A stretch of 64,000 nucleotides of DNA from Microvirga thermotolerans (GCF_009363855.1 NZ_CP045423.1:186001-250000), one strand, 5' to 3'. Shown: positions 24,811 to 34,451, counted from the stretch's first letter. A program made the numbers and translations. Notes: generated from the letters alone by a model not told the origin.

Positions 24811-25374
24811 ATGATGTCCCCGCCATCGGCCTCCTCCCTCGATTCCGTCTTCGGGCTCGTTCTCGAGCTGCCCGCCCGCAGCCCCGCGCCGGAAGCGCCC
24901 GCCCGCCTCGATGCCCTGTTCGCGGAGCTGGCGCGCGCATCGGGCGCGCGTCCGGCGGAGGAGATCCAGGACATGATCTGGGCCATCTGGACCTCGCACG
25001 AGGACGGCGAGGCGGAGGCGACCATGGCCGAGGCCATCGCGGCCCTGTCCTCCGGCGCCCTGCGGCAGGCCCGCCCGCTCCTCGACCGCCTGGTCGCCCT
25101 GCACCCCGGCTGGGCTGAGGCCTGGAACAAGCGGGCGACCCTGAACTTCATCGAGAGACGCGACGGGGACAGCCTCGCGGACATCGCCAGGACGCTCGAA
25201 CTGGAGCCGCGCCATTTCGGCGCCGTGTCCGGCTTCGGCCAGATCTGCCTGCGGCACGGGCGCCTCAACGAGGCGCGGGCCGCCTTCCAGATCGCCCTCG
25301 CGATCAACCCGCATCTCGACGACCTGCGGGCGATGGTCCGGGATCTCGCGCCGCGGAACCTGATGCTGCACTGA
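24811..25374 (+). CDS. Tetratricopeptide repeat protein
   Basis: A 187-residue cytosolic protein. The N-terminal third is unrecognised. The C-terminal part holds about three TPR helices pairs: ALRQARPLLDRLVALHPGWA, AWNKRATLNFIERRDGDSLA and GRLNEARAAFQIALAINPHL. TPRs mediate protein contacts; no enzymatic domain is visible. No signal peptide. Two ATG codons occur in tandem at 24811 and 24814; the ribosome binding site is weak. Divergent from the degenerate ABC exporter gene, from which it is separated by 226 bp without other recognisable features. Confidence 0.78.
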   Translation: MMSPPSASSLDSVFGLVLELPARSPAPEAPARLDALFAELARASGARPAEEIQDMIWAIWTSHEDGEAEATMAEAIAALSSGALRQARPLLDRLVALHPGWAEAWNKRATLNFIERRDGDSLADIARTLELEPRHFGAVSGFGQICLRHGRLNEARAAFQIALAINPHLDDLRAMVRDLAPRNLMLH

Positions 25375-25449
25375 AGCACGCTTCACCGACGTCCCTGGGC
25401 GCGACACGGGCGACGTTGCAGGGAGCGCGGCTGCGGCTAGTCTTTGCGG

Positions 25450-25944
25450 ATGTCCGATTCGCCCGCCCGCTCCGCCTTGCCCCTTCTCGCGCCCGACGGC
25501 CGCCAGTCGCCGGCGGCGGCCGGCGTGCAGCGGGGCGTGCGCCGCCTCTTCGCCCAGCTCGGGCATGCGACCCTGCCCGAGTTCACCCTCGCCAACGGCC
25601 GCCGCGCCGACATCATGGCCTTGGCCCCCGACGGGGCGCTCACCATCGTGGAGATCAAGTCGAGCGTGGCGGATTTCCGCGCCGACCGGAAATGGCCGGA
25701 CTACGAGGATTTCTGCGACCGGTTCTACTTCGCGGTGCCGGAGACGGTGCCCTTCGACATCCTGCCCGAGGACCGCGGCCTGATCGTCGCCGACAGCTTC
25801 GGCGCCGCCATCCTGCGCGAGGCCCGGCGCCACCCGCTCGCAGGCGCCCGCCGCAAGGCCGTGACCCTGCGCTTCGCCCAGGCCGCCGCGCTCGCTCTGC
25901 ACGCCCTGGCCGATCCGGACGCGGTCTTCGACGGAAGGTTGTGA
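25450..25944 (+). CDS. mmcB: MmcB family DNA repair protein
   Basis: A 164-residue protein matching MmcB, a PD-(D/E)xK-like nuclease-fold protein linked to mitomycin C resistance and the SOS response in Caulobacter. The fold core is visible: RRADIMALAPDGALTIVEIK (Asp-x(n)-Glu-x-Lys), then SSVADFRADRKWPDYEDF, CDRFYFAVP and LPEDRGLIVADSFGA. The start is ATG 25450; a TTG two codons earlier is possible. I see no obvious LexA box upstream. Its stop is followed by an AT-rich stretch and the RTX-type gene. Confidence 0.85.
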   Translation: MSDSPARSALPLLAPDGRQSPAAAGVQRGVRRLFAQLGHATLPEFTLANGRRADIMALAPDGALTIVEIKSSVADFRADRKWPDYEDFCDRFYFAVPETVPFDILPEDRGLIVADSFGAAILREARRHPLAGARRKAVTLRFAQAAALALHALADPDAVFDGRL

Positions 25945-26030
25945 GGCCTTGGTTTTTTACCAAACGTTATTGTATTTCATAAATGGCGATCTATAACCTC
26001 CTCGACACTTTACCTGTTGAGGACAAGATT

Positions 26031-27434
26031 ATGGCGACGATCGTCGGAACGCGCGGCATCAACATCCTGAAGGGCACGGCCTCGGCCGATGCCATCTATG
26101 GCGACACGTCCCGGACCCTGAGCGTCGGCCATGGCTGGAACGACAAGCTCTACGGCTTCGGCGCCAACGACAAGCTCTTCGGCGATGCCCTGACGATCTC
26201 GTTCTCCGGCATCGGCGGCAACGATTACCTCTACGGCGATCTCGGCACCGGCAATGCCGGCAAGGATTACATCTACGGCGATGCCTTCACGATGCTGCGC
26301 TATGCCAGAGGCGGCAACGACGTCATCCATGGCAATGATGGCAACGATGCGCTCTATGGCGACGCGTATGTGATGCGCAACTACGCCAAAGGCGGCATCG
26401 ACATTGTCCATGGCGACAATGGCAATGATGTCGTCGTCGGCGACGCCGCCTACATGTGGAATTCGACGCGTGGAGGAGCAGACAGGCTCTATGGCGATGA
26501 CGGCGACGATACGCTGATCGGCGACGCCACGCAGATGCACGACAAGGCCATCGGCGGTAACGATTATCTCAACGGCGGTGCCGGAGATGACTTTTTGCGT
26601 GGCGATGCCTATCTCATGGACGGTTTCTCCCGCGGCGGTAACGACAAGATCTATTCGGGACAATCCCTCCCTGATCGCGGCGATTATCTTTTTGGCGACG
26701 CGGTAATTATGAAAGGGCATGCGACAGGCGGAGCTGATCTTCTGCACGCCGAAACCAGCCAACTTGCCACAATCTATGGCGACGCACAGGAGATGAGGGA
26801 ATTTGCTCGAGGCGGCAACGATGTGATCTACTGCGCTCCTTGGGTAACCTGCTGGGGAGACGCCTGGTTGATGTCAGGGTCTTCTCAGGGTGGCAACGAT
26901 CGTATTTACGCCACAAGCGTGACAATTGGACCTAGCTCTATAACGGGCGACGCGACCCAAATGCGCGACCAAAGTATCGGCGGACATGATACAATTATTG
27001 GAGGCATTACTGACGAGACTATCCTTGGTGATGCTGGGGAAGCCTGGGGCCTTGCCAAGGGAGGCAACGATTCGCTTTCCGGCGGTGGCGGCTACGATGA
27101 GATCTACGGTGACTTCTATAAGGTGAATGGCACCAATGTCGTCGGGGGCAACGATACGCTGAACGGCGGGGCCGGCAACGACACGCTCACCGGTGGTGGC
27201 GGCGCGGATCGCTTCGTGTTCGCTAGGGGCGACGGCAAGGACGTCATCAACGACTTCAGCCGCACCCAAAACGACAAGATCGACCTCACGGCCTACGGCT
27301 TCGAGACCTTCGCCGATCTGACGATCCGCGACAATGCGGCCGGAAATGCCGAGGTCGTCCTCGCCGCGGATGCGACGATCACCCTGCTCGGGGTGAGAGC
27401 CGCCCAGATGACAGCGAGCGACTTCATTCTCTGA
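26031..27434 (+). CDS. RTX-type calcium-binding secreted protein with 27-residue repeats
   Basis: A 467-residue protein with no Sec signal, built almost wholly of repeats. Thirteen segments begin with GD(A/T/F), at residues 24, 51, 83, 110, 137, 164, 191, 222, 250, 276, 306, 333 and 360. Seven of the twelve intervals are exactly 27 residues. A typical unit reads GDAxxMxxxAxGGNDxIxGxxGNDxLx. The C-terminus (GGAGNDTLTGGGGADRFVF, then DVINDFSRTQNDKIDL and a hydrophobic end ASDFIL) is the classic type I secretion end of serralysin-like RTX proteins. Ca2+ binding is expected for the GGND turns. No catalytic domain is seen. ATG 26031 has GAGGAC upstream; ATG 25983 is an alternative. GC is lower than in neighbours, suggesting transfer. 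No type I secretion genes are adjacent. Confidence 0.85.
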   Translation: MATIVGTRGINILKGTASADAIYGDTSRTLSVGHGWNDKLYGFGANDKLFGDALTISFSGIGGNDYLYGDLGTGNAGKDYIYGDAFTMLRYARGGNDVIHGNDGNDALYGDAYVMRNYAKGGIDIVHGDNGNDVVVGDAAYMWNSTRGGADRLYGDDGDDTLIGDATQMHDKAIGGNDYLNGGAGDDFLRGDAYLMDGFSRGGNDKIYSGQSLPDRGDYLFGDAVIMKGHATGGADLLHAETSQLATIYGDAQEMREFARGGNDVIYCAPWVTCWGDAWLMSGSSQGGNDRIYATSVTIGPSSITGDATQMRDQSIGGHDTIIGGITDETILGDAGEAWGLAKGGNDSLSGGGGYDEIYGDFYKVNGTNVVGGNDTLNGGAGNDTLTGGGGADRFVFARGDGKDVINDFSRTQNDKIDLTAYGFETFADLTIRDNAAGNAEVVLAADATITLLGVRAAQMTASDFIL

Positions 27435-27459
27435 CCGAAGCTCTCTCCTCAGGAAAGCG

Positions 27460-27490
27460 CATTGTGCGGAACCGGAGGTTCCGCACAATG
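27460..27490 (+). terminator. Hairpin after the RTX-type gene
   Basis: Perfect 14-bp stem CATTGTGCGGAACC/GGTTCCGCACAATG with a three-base loop, 25 bp after the stop codon. No T-run follows, so termination efficiency is uncertain. Confidence 0.6.
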
Positions 27491-27492
27491 GG

Positions 27493-27545
27493 CTAAAGCA
27501 TCGAGCGCAAAAGTGGGAACCGGTTTTGCGCGAAAAGATGCGTGA
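27493..27545. repeat. Dispersed intergenic palindromic repeat (copy 1)
   Basis: Begins AAAGCATCGAGCGCAAAAG and continues TGGGAACCGGTTTTGCGCGA then AAAGATGCG. It matches, in opposite orientation, the element at 34452-34507 over about 48 bp with few differences. A second GATGCTCTAAG end occurs at 27590-27600. The internal GAACCGGTTTT core is palindromic. Confidence 0.75.
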
Positions 27546-27612
27546 AATTATAAGCCTGGGGCATTGAACGTGAGTTCGAATTCTCGTCCGATGCTCTAAG
27601 TTTGGGATCGTG

Positions 27613-27644
27613 GGGCTGGCCCCGCACAGGCCAGCCCTTCTTCT
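27613..27644 (+). terminator. Rho-independent terminator-like hairpin
   Basis: Perfect 9-bp GC-rich stem GGGCTGGCC/GGCCAGCCC with a seven-base loop, followed by TTCTTCT on the plus strand. It separates the RTX-type gene from the convergent regA. Confidence 0.7.
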
Positions 27645-27683
27645 GAGCTGAACGCCCGCATCAGAATCACGCTTTGAGCCGCC

Positions 27684-28241
27684 TCAGCGCGGCGCGCGCT
27701 TGGCGAGGATGCGCTGCAGGGTGCGGCGGTGCATGTTGAGGCGCCGGGCGGTTTCCGAGACGTTGCGGCCGCAGAGCTCGTAGACCCGCTGGATGTGCTC
27801 CCAGCGCACCCGGTCGGCGGACATCGGGTTCTCGGGCGGCGTCGCCCGCTCGCCCGGGCGGGCCATCAGAGCGGCGTGGATCTCGTCCGCGTCGGCGGGC
27901 TTGGCCAGGTAGTCGAAGGCGCCCATCTTCACCGCGGTGACGGCGGTGGCGATGTTGCCGTATCCGGTGAGGATGACGCCGCGCGCGTCCGGGCGGCGGT
28001 TCTTGAGGCGCTCGATCACGTCGAGGCCGTTGCCGTCGCCGAGGCGCATGTCGATCACGGCGAAGGCGGGCGCGTCGCTTTCGATCGCGGCCAGGCCCTC
28101 GGCCACGCTCTCCGCCACCCGGACCTGGTAGCCGCGGCTTTCCATGGCGCGGGCGAGGCGGGTCGAGAAGGGGCGGTCGTCGTCCACGATCAAGAGGCTC
28201 TTGTCGGCACGATCGTCGAACGCCACGGGCGCGTCGGCCAT
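27684..28241 (-). CDS. regA: Redox response regulator RegA/ActR/PrrA
   Basis: A 185-residue response regulator with an N-terminal receiver (LLIVDDDRPFSTRLARAM; phospho-acceptor Asp in FAVIDMRLGDGNGLDVI; switch Lys in YLAKPADADE) and a C-terminal Fis-type helix-turn-helix (GRNVSETARRLNMHRRTLQR). The helix motif RRLNMHRRTLQRIL is almost invariant in RegA proteins, which control respiration, carbon and nitrogen fixation and related redox genes. ATG 28241 has GGAG eight bases upstream and is preferred over the in-frame ATG at 28259. It lies 60 bp downstream of regB on the same strand, forming the two-component pair. Confidence 0.93.
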   Translation of the reverse strand: MADAPVAFDDRADKSLLIVDDDRPFSTRLARAMESRGYQVRVAESVAEGLAAIESDAPAFAVIDMRLGDGNGLDVIERLKNRRPDARGVILTGYGNIATAVTAVKMGAFDYLAKPADADEIHAALMARPGERATPPENPMSADRVRWEHIQRVYELCGRNVSETARRLNMHRRTLQRILAKRAPR

Positions 28242-28301
28242 CAGAACGTCTCCTTGCATCCGGGAAGGCTCCTTGAAAGACGAGCCCGATGCGGCTCGCT
28301 C

Positions 28302-29678
28302 TCATATATGGGAATTGTTCCCCTCTTCCGTGAGGTCCCCTCCCTGTCCGGCCTGCGGCGAAATCGCCGCACCCTGATCAAACGCATGACGCGGCCAAAC
28401 GATCCGTGCGATGGCGCCGTGGTCCGGCGGCACCGCGTTGGTGAGGGTGAGCTGGGCGCCGGAGCGCTCGATCAGCGTCTTGGCGATGAACAGGCCGAGC
28501 CCGAGGCCCGAACCGCCCTCCTCCTCCTCGCCCTCCGCCCGCTTGGCGGCGCTGCGTGTGGTCACGTAGGGCTCGCCGACCCGCAGCAGGATGTCGGGCG
28601 CGTAGCCCGGCCCATCGTCGCGGATCTCGATGGAAACCTCCTGCGCGGTCCAGCTCGCCTCCACGATCACGTGAGTCTCGGCGAAATCCGCCGCGTTGTC
28701 GAGGATGTTGGACAAGCCGTAGACCACGCCGGGATTGCGCCGGACCATGGGCTCCGGCCCCTCCCCGCGGCACAGGACCCGGATGTCGAGCCCGAGACCC
28801 CGCTGCGGCTCCGCGATCTCCTGGACCAGGTGCTGGAGGGAGACGGTCTCCAGGAAGCCGCCCTCCTCCTGCCCCATGGAGGTGAGCTTGGTGAGAATGG
28901 TCCGGCAGCGCTCCACCTGCTCCCGCAGGAGCTTCAGGTCCTCGGCGATGGGGCTGTCGGCGGGGGTGGCGTGGTCGAGCTCCTTCGCCACGAGGGCGAT
29001 GGTGGCGAGCGGCGTGCCGAGCTCGTGGGCCGCCGCCGCGGCGAGCCCGTCGAGCTGGGACAGGTGCTGCTCCCGGGCGAGGACCAGCTCCGTGGCGGCG
29101 AGCGCCTGCCCGAGCTGGCGCGCCTCCTCCGCCACCCGCCAGGCGTAGATGCCGATGAACGCCGTGCCGAGCAGGATCGCCGTCCAGATGCCGGTGACGT
29201 AGAGGAAGGGCAGGGCGAAGGGCTGGCCCGGGAACCAGGGCAGGGGCCGGTGGGCGAGGGTGAGCAGGGTCGCGAGCCCGATCACCAGCAGGCCGAGGCC
29301 GAGGGTCCGCTCGGGGGTCAGCGCGGTGGCCGAGATCAGCACGGGAGCGAGGAACAGGATGGCGAAGGGGTTCTCCAGGCCGCCGGTGAGGTAGAGGAGC
29401 GCCGCGAGCTGCAGGGTGTCGAAGGCGAGCAGGACCGTCGCGGCGTTGTCCCCGAGCCGGTGGCTCGCCGGGAATTCGATGCGCAGCATCACGTTGACGG
29501 CGGCGGAGACGGCGATCACCGCGAAGCAGAGCCCGAAGGGCAGCTCGAAGCCCAGGCCGAATCGCACCACCGCGACCGCCATCGCCTGGCCCGCGATGGC
29601 GATCCAGCGCAGGCGCACCAGGGTATCCAGGCGCAGCTGGCGGGCATTATGGGCGAGGCTGGCGGGGCGAATGTCCAT
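28302..29678 (-). CDS. regB: Redox sensor histidine kinase RegB/ActS/PrrB
   Basis: A 458-residue membrane sensor kinase. Six hydrophobic segments occupy about residues 25-190. The loop LTGGLENPFAILFLAPV contains the GGxxNPF quinone-binding signature of RegB. The kinase core shows the H-box AAAAHELGTPLATIALVAKE, N-box LSNILDNAADFA, and G-boxes DDGPGYAP and GSGLGLGLFIAKTLIERSG. RegB senses the quinone pool and redox state and phosphorylates RegA, encoded immediately downstream. Start at 29678 is chosen for length; ATG 29732 is an alternative. Transcription runs divergently from phaZ, separated by 249 bp. Confidence 0.93.
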   Translation of the reverse strand: MDIRPASLAHNARQLRLDTLVRLRWIAIAGQAMAVAVVRFGLGFELPFGLCFAVIAVSAAVNVMLRIEFPASHRLGDNAATVLLAFDTLQLAALLYLTGGLENPFAILFLAPVLISATALTPERTLGLGLLVIGLATLLTLAHRPLPWFPGQPFALPFLYVTGIWTAILLGTAFIGIYAWRVAEEARQLGQALAATELVLAREQHLSQLDGLAAAAAHELGTPLATIALVAKELDHATPADSPIAEDLKLLREQVERCRTILTKLTSMGQEEGGFLETVSLQHLVQEIAEPQRGLGLDIRVLCRGEGPEPMVRRNPGVVYGLSNILDNAADFAETHVIVEASWTAQEVSIEIRDDGPGYAPDILLRVGEPYVTTRSAAKRAEGEEEEGGSGLGLGLFIAKTLIERSGAQLTLTNAVPPDHGAIARIVWPRHAFDQGAAISPQAGQGGDLTEEGNNSHI

Positions 29679-29927
29679 CAGCCAACAGGATAGGGCCGCA
29701 AGCCGCCTCGCCAAGCAAGCGGCCGTGCGCAAAGTTTCCTGCCTTTCCGCGACCTGGGCCGGGTTTCGAGGTTCATATTCTCAACGCTTCGCACGGGCCA
29801 TGCGCCCGTTTCATGAAGCCTTGCTTTTGTCGGCAGGAACTTTCATCTTGTCGGTCTGGTTGAGGATAAGTCCGGCTCGATTTTTGCGAGGAGAACGAAG
29901 GGACGCCCGACCGCATGGGGATTTTCA

Positions 29928-31190
29928 ATGAACCTTTCCTATTATTGGTATGAGACCGCCCACTGGCTGCTCAAGCCGGCCCGGGCGGCGACGGACGTCA
30001 CCAAGACTCTTTTCGAGAATCCGGACAACCCCTTCGCGAACACGGCCTACGGCCGCACCGTGACCGCCGCCTGCGAGCTGTTCGAGCGCACCACGCGGCG
30101 CTACGAGAAACCCTCCTTCGGTCTTGCCACGACCCTCGTCGAGGGCCGCGAGGTCCCCGTCGCCGAGCGCATCGTCTGGTCGCGCCCGTTCTGCGACGTG
30201 ATCTCCTTCGAGCGCGACTTTCCCGGCGCGAAGGCCCAGCCGAAGCTCCTGATCGTGGCGCCCATGTCGGGCCATTTCGCGACGCTCCTGCGCGGCACGG
30301 TCGACACCTTCCTCCCCACCCACCGGGTGATGATCACCGATTGGGCGGATGCCCGCATGGTGCCCCTGGCGGAGGGCTCCTTCGATCTCGACGACTACAT
30401 CGACTACATGATCGGCATGTTCCGGTCCTTCGGGCCGGACCTGCACGTGATGGCGGTCTGCCAGCCGGCCGTGCCGGTGATCGCCGCCATCGCCCGCATG
30501 GAGGCGGAGAAGGATCCCTGCACGCCGCGCTCCATGATCCTCATGGGCGGGCCCATCGACACCCGCCGCTCGCCGACCGCGGTCAACGAGCTCGCCGAGC
30601 GGCGCGGCATCGCCTGGTTCGAGCGCCACTGCATCGCCAAGGTGCCGCCCTCCTATCCGGGCTTCTGGCGCAGCGTCTATCCCGGCTTCCTGCAGCTTTC
30701 CGGCTTCATGGCCATGAACTTCGACCGGCACGTGAACGCCCACTGGGAGATGTTCGAGCATCTGGTGGACGGGGACGGCGATTCGGCGGAGAAGCATCGC
30801 GAGTTCTACGACGAGTACCTCGCCGTGATGGACCTGACCGCCGAGTTCTACCTCCAGACCGTCGACAAGGTCTTCGTCCGTCACGAACTGCCCAAGGGCG
30901 AGATGATGCACCGGGACAAGCCGGTGGACCTGATGGCGATCCGCCGCTGCGCCATCATGGCGATCGAGGGCGAGCGGGACGACATCTCCGGCATCGGACA
31001 GACGAAGGCGGCCCTGGAGCTGACCCCCAACCTGCCGGAGGACAGGAAACTCTATCACCTTCAGCCGGGCGTCGGCCATTACGGCGTCTTCAACGGCTCC
31101 CGCTTCCGGGCCGAGATCGCTCCCCGCATCCGCGACTTCATCGCCACCCAGGAGGAGCGGGCGGCGGCCCCCGCGCGGACATTGGCCTGA
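29928..31190 (+). CDS. phaZ: Intracellular polyhydroxybutyrate depolymerase PhaZ
   Basis: A 420-residue cytosolic PHB depolymerase that mobilises stored polyhydroxybutyrate granules. It has the alpha/beta hydrolase body and the family start MNLSYYWYETAHWLLKPARA. The nucleophile region is DLHVMAVCQPAVPVIAAIA with Cys as nucleophile (V-C-Q-P), as in Cupriavidus-type PhaZ. Further motifs are MSGHFATLLRGTVDTFLP, ITDWADARMVPLAEG and, near the end, QPGVGHYGVFNGSRF carrying the catalytic His. The upstream region is AT-richer than average and should hold the promoter. Divergent from regB; a regulatory link to RegA is conceivable but not shown. Confidence 0.95.
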   Translation: MNLSYYWYETAHWLLKPARAATDVTKTLFENPDNPFANTAYGRTVTAACELFERTTRRYEKPSFGLATTLVEGREVPVAERIVWSRPFCDVISFERDFPGAKAQPKLLIVAPMSGHFATLLRGTVDTFLPTHRVMITDWADARMVPLAEGSFDLDDYIDYMIGMFRSFGPDLHVMAVCQPAVPVIAAIARMEAEKDPCTPRSMILMGGPIDTRRSPTAVNELAERRGIAWFERHCIAKVPPSYPGFWRSVYPGFLQLSGFMAMNFDRHVNAHWEMFEHLVDGDGDSAEKHREFYDEYLAVMDLTAEFYLQTVDKVFVRHELPKGEMMHRDKPVDLMAIRRCAIMAIEGERDDISGIGQTKAALELTPNLPEDRKLYHLQPGVGHYGVFNGSRFRAEIAPRIRDFIATQEERAAAPARTLA

Positions 31191-31419
31191 GAACCGCGGA
31201 CCGGGCCCGGGCGGATCTCCCCGGCGCCGGGCTCCGCAGGGGCGGGATCGCCGGTCCGGACGGGCTCCGGAGGGATGGGAATCAAAGGCCGTGACAGGGC
31301 AGTTCTGGCTGTGGGGGGAGTTGCAGGGACGTCAAGAGCCCGCATGCGATTTCGCCCCCGCGGGAGGAGCGGCAAACGGCTGCGCTGACAATGCTGCCCC
31401 TTCGGGGCAGATTGCGGAC

Positions 31420-32163
31420 ATGAGATTCGCCCTGTTCCGCCGCGTTCCAGCGGACCCTCCTCATCTCAAGGTTTTCCACGGCGGCCAGACCTTCAAGGTC
31501 GCCCTGAAGCGCCGCCCCACCGCCAAGCGGATCACCCTGCGCGTGTCCAACGCGACGGGCGAGGTCGTGCTGACGATCCCCGAGCGGACCGACGTCGCCA
31601 CCGCCCAGCGCTTTGCCGACAGCCACGGCGACTGGATCGCCACGCGGCTCGCCCGGGTGCCCGTGCGGGTTCCCTTCGAGCCGGGGGCCCTGGTGCCCCT
31701 GCGCGGGGTGCCCCACAGGATCGTTCATTGGTCGAACATTAGGGGAACGACGCAGGCCGCCCGCGCCGCCGACGGCACGCCGATCCTGGCGGTGGCCGGG
31801 GAGCGGCCCCACGTGGCCCGCCGGGTGCAGGACTTCCTGGAGGCCGAGGCGCGGCGCGACTTCGCCGAGGCCGTGAAGCGCCACACCGCCGCCCTCGGGG
31901 TCAAGGCCAAGCGGATCACCGTCCGGGACACCAAGAGCCGCTGGGGCTCCTGCTCCGCGAGCGGGGCCTTGAGCTTCTCCTGGCGCCTCGTGATGGCGCC
32001 GCCCTTCGTGCTCGACTACCTCGCCGCCCACGAGGTCGCGCACCTGCGGGAGCTGAACCATTCCCACCGGTTCTGGAAGCTCGCGCACGAACTGTGCCCG
32101 CGCACGGAAGAGGCGGAGGCCTGGCTCAAGACCTACGGTAGCGCCCTGCACCGCTTCGGGTGA
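31420..32163 (+). CDS. YgjP-like metallopeptidase-domain protein (DUF45, M48-related)
   Basis: A 247-residue protein of the YgjP/WLM (DUF45) family. Conserved features include KRRPTAKRITLRV, the KSRWGSCSASGALSFSWRLV signature, and the zinc motif AAHEVAHLRELNHS (HExxH) followed by HRFWKLAHELCP. The fold is that of a minigluzincin peptidase; the cellular role of the family is not settled. ATG 31420 is chosen because the conserved region begins soon after and the upstream part of the frame has no conservation. Neighbours (phaZ, kup) are unrelated. Confidence 0.88.
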   Translation: MRFALFRRVPADPPHLKVFHGGQTFKVALKRRPTAKRITLRVSNATGEVVLTIPERTDVATAQRFADSHGDWIATRLARVPVRVPFEPGALVPLRGVPHRIVHWSNIRGTTQAARAADGTPILAVAGERPHVARRVQDFLEAEARRDFAEAVKRHTAALGVKAKRITVRDTKSRWGSCSASGALSFSWRLVMAPPFVLDYLAAHEVAHLRELNHSHRFWKLAHELCPRTEEAEAWLKTYGSALHRFG

Positions 32164-32508
32164 GCCTCTCCTTCTTGCCAGTTGATTTTGCACTGCAACA
32201 GGCCTAATTCCCTGCGCCGCGAAGGCGCAGGAACACGGCATCCGCATCGGGCGGGCCGCGGCTCTCCCGGCGTCGCTCGCATGGACAGCCACGATGCGGC
32301 CATGTCGCAACGAAAGTCGCAACGAAAGTCGCCACGCAGATCGGAAGGCCGGCGCTGCCTGCAGCGCAGGATCGACAGGACCGGCGCGTTCCCTCCATGG
32401 GCCTGAGGCCCTTTCCACCCGCAGGACGAGACCGTCGAGGCCGGAAGGGGTCCGCCCTTCCGCGGGCCCGCTCGGCTGAGCGTTTCCTCTTTCAAGGCAG
32501 ATCAAGCG
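32164..32508. other. 345-bp intergenic region, no gene recognised
   Basis: Between the YgjP-like gene and kup. It contains an imperfect double copy of CGCAACGAAAGT around 32308-32332 and short frames on both strands with no family features. The kup promoter presumably lies here. No riboswitch-like structure was recognised. Confidence 0.5.
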
Positions 32509-34425
32509 ATGCCAGCGATTGCGCAGGACCGGACGGTCCTTTCCGAATCGGCCCCGAAACCCGCCGCCCATGGCTCCGGCTTCTGGACCCTCGCGCTCGG
32601 ATCCCTCGGGGTCGTCTACGGCGACATCGGGACGAGCCCCCTCTACGCCCTCAAGGAATCCCTCTCCGCCGCCGCGTCCGGGGGCGCCCCGACCCGGGAG
32701 ATGGTGTTCGGCGTCGTGTCCCTCATCCTGTGGGCGCTCATCGTCATCGTCTCCGTCAAGTACGTGCTGTTCATCCTGCGCGCCGACAACAACGGCGAGG
32801 GCGGAACGCTCACCCTCATGGCCCTGGCCCAGCGGGCCCTGGGCCACAACGTGTTCGTCATCGGCCTGCTCGGCATGATCGGCGCCGCCCTGTTCTACGG
32901 CGACGCGATCATCACCCCGGCGATCTCCGTGCTCTCGGCGGTGGAGGGCCTGAACCTCGCCACCCCGGCCTTCGAGCATTACGTGCTGCCCCTCAGCCTC
33001 GCGATCCTCGTCGGGCTCTTCGCCGTGCAGAGCCGCGGCACGGCGCGGGTCGCGGCCTGGTTCGGGCCGATCATGGTGCTGTGGTTCGCCCTCCTCGCCC
33101 TGGGCGGCCTGAGGCACATCGCCGACCAGCCGGGCATCGTCGCGGCGCTGAGTCCCACCTACGGGATCGCGTTTCTCGCCACCCACGGGACGGCGGGGCT
33201 GTTCGCCCTGGGGGCGGTGTTCCTCGCGGTGACGGGCGCCGAGGCACTCTATGCGGATCTCGGCCATTTCGGGCGGCGGCCGATCCAGCTCGCCTGGCTG
33301 TTCTTCGTCCTGCCCTCCCTGGGCCTCAACTATCTCGGCCAGGGAGCCATGCTCCTCCTGTCTCCGGACGCGATCGAGAACCCCTTCTTCCTGCTCTATC
33401 CGGACTGGGCGCTCCTGCCCATGGTCGGGATGGCGACGGTGGCGACGATCATCGCGAGCCAGGCGGTGATCACCGGCGCCTTCTCCCTGACCCAGCAGGC
33501 GATCCAGCTCGGCCTCCTGCCGCGCATGGACATCCGCTGGACCTCCGAGACGGAGAGGGGCCAGATCTACGTGCCGCGGGTGAACTGGCTGCTGCTCGCG
33601 GCGGTGATCTTCCTCGTGGTCAGCTTCAAGACCTCCAGCGCCCTCTCCCACGCCTACGGCCTCGCCGTGACCGGGACCATGGTGGTCACCGCGGTGATGG
33701 CGTTCTTCGTGGTCCGCTATTTCTGGAGATGGTCGCTCTGGGCCTCGGTCGCGGTCATCGCGCCCTTCCTCCTCGTGGACACGATCTTCCTCGCCGCCAA
33801 CGCCCTCAAGATCCCGCAGGGCGGCTGGATGCCCCTCGTCGTGGGGGCGGGGCTCGTGGTCGTCATGTGGACCTGGCGGCGCGGCACCCGCATCCTCTTC
33901 GAGAAGACCCGCAAGATCGACGTGCCCCTGGCCGAGCTGGTCGCCATGCTCCGGAAGAGCCACCCGCACCGGGTGAGGGGGACGGCGGTGTTCCTGACGA
34001 GCGACCCGGAGACGGCACCCGCGGCGCTGCTCCACAACCTCAAGCACAACAAGGTCCTGCACGAGCAGAACGTGATCCTCACCGTCGTCATCCAGGACGC
34101 CCCGCGCCTCGATGACGAGGGCCGGGTCACGATCGAGCCCATCGGCGAATCGTTCTTCCGGGCGACGATGGCCTGCGGCTACATGGAAACGCCCGACATT
34201 CCCCGCGCGCTCGCGCTCCTGCGCAGGCAGGGCTTCAAGTTCGACATCATGGCGACCTCCTTCTTCGTCTCCCGCCGCTCGCTCCGGCCCTCCGCCCACG
34301 GCGGCATGCCGCTCTGGCAGGACAAGCTGTTCATCGGCCTCGCCAAGTCGGCGAGCGACGCCACGGACTTCTTCCGCATTCCGACGGGACGCGTGGTCGA
34401 GGTGGGCACGCAGGTCACCGTGTAG
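32509..34425 (+). CDS. kup: KUP-family potassium uptake transporter
   Basis: A 638-residue inner-membrane K+/H+ symporter. About twelve hydrophobic segments span residues ~20-440 and a cytoplasmic tail of ~190 residues follows. The family signature [18 protein letters not shown] is at the N-terminus; others are [39 protein letters not shown], and [19 protein letters not shown]. The tail ends with [19 protein letters not shown], as usual. Rhizobial genomes often carry several kup paralogues, so this may be one of a set. Single gene followed by a dispersed intergenic repeat. Confidence 0.96.
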   Translation: MPAIAQDRTVLSESAPKPAAHGSGFWTLALGSLGVVYGDIGTSPLYALKESLSAAASGGAPTREMVFGVVSLILWALIVIVSVKYVLFILRADNNGEGGTLTLMALAQRALGHNVFVIGLLGMIGAALFYGDAIITPAISVLSAVEGLNLATPAFEHYVLPLSLAILVGLFAVQSRGTARVAAWFGPIMVLWFALLALGGLRHIADQPGIVAALSPTYGIAFLATHGTAGLFALGAVFLAVTGAEALYADLGHFGRRPIQLAWLFFVLPSLGLNYLGQGAMLLLSPDAIENPFFLLYPDWALLPMVGMATVATIIASQAVITGAFSLTQQAIQLGLLPRMDIRWTSETERGQIYVPRVNWLLLAAVIFLVVSFKTSSALSHAYGLAVTGTMVVTAVMAFFVVRYFWRWSLWASVAVIAPFLLVDTIFLAANALKIPQGGWMPLVVGAGLVVVMWTWRRGTRILFEKTRKIDVPLAELVAMLRKSHPHRVRGTAVFLTSDPETAPAALLHNLKHNKVLHEQNVILTVVIQDAPRLDDEGRVTIEPIGESFFRATMACGYMETPDIPRALALLRRQGFKFDIMATSFFVSRRSLRPSAHGGMPLWQDKLFIGLAKSASDATDFFRIPTGRVVEVGTQVTV

Positions 34426-34451
34426 GGCCGCGCCGCCGGAAAGGGGATCGG

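Noticed and set aside
32308-32332. A double CGCAACGAAAGT repeat upstream of kup, considered as a possible operator or CRISPR-like array
   Set aside because: There are only about two copies, with no spacer structure or palindromy. No CRISPR array was seen anywhere in the window.
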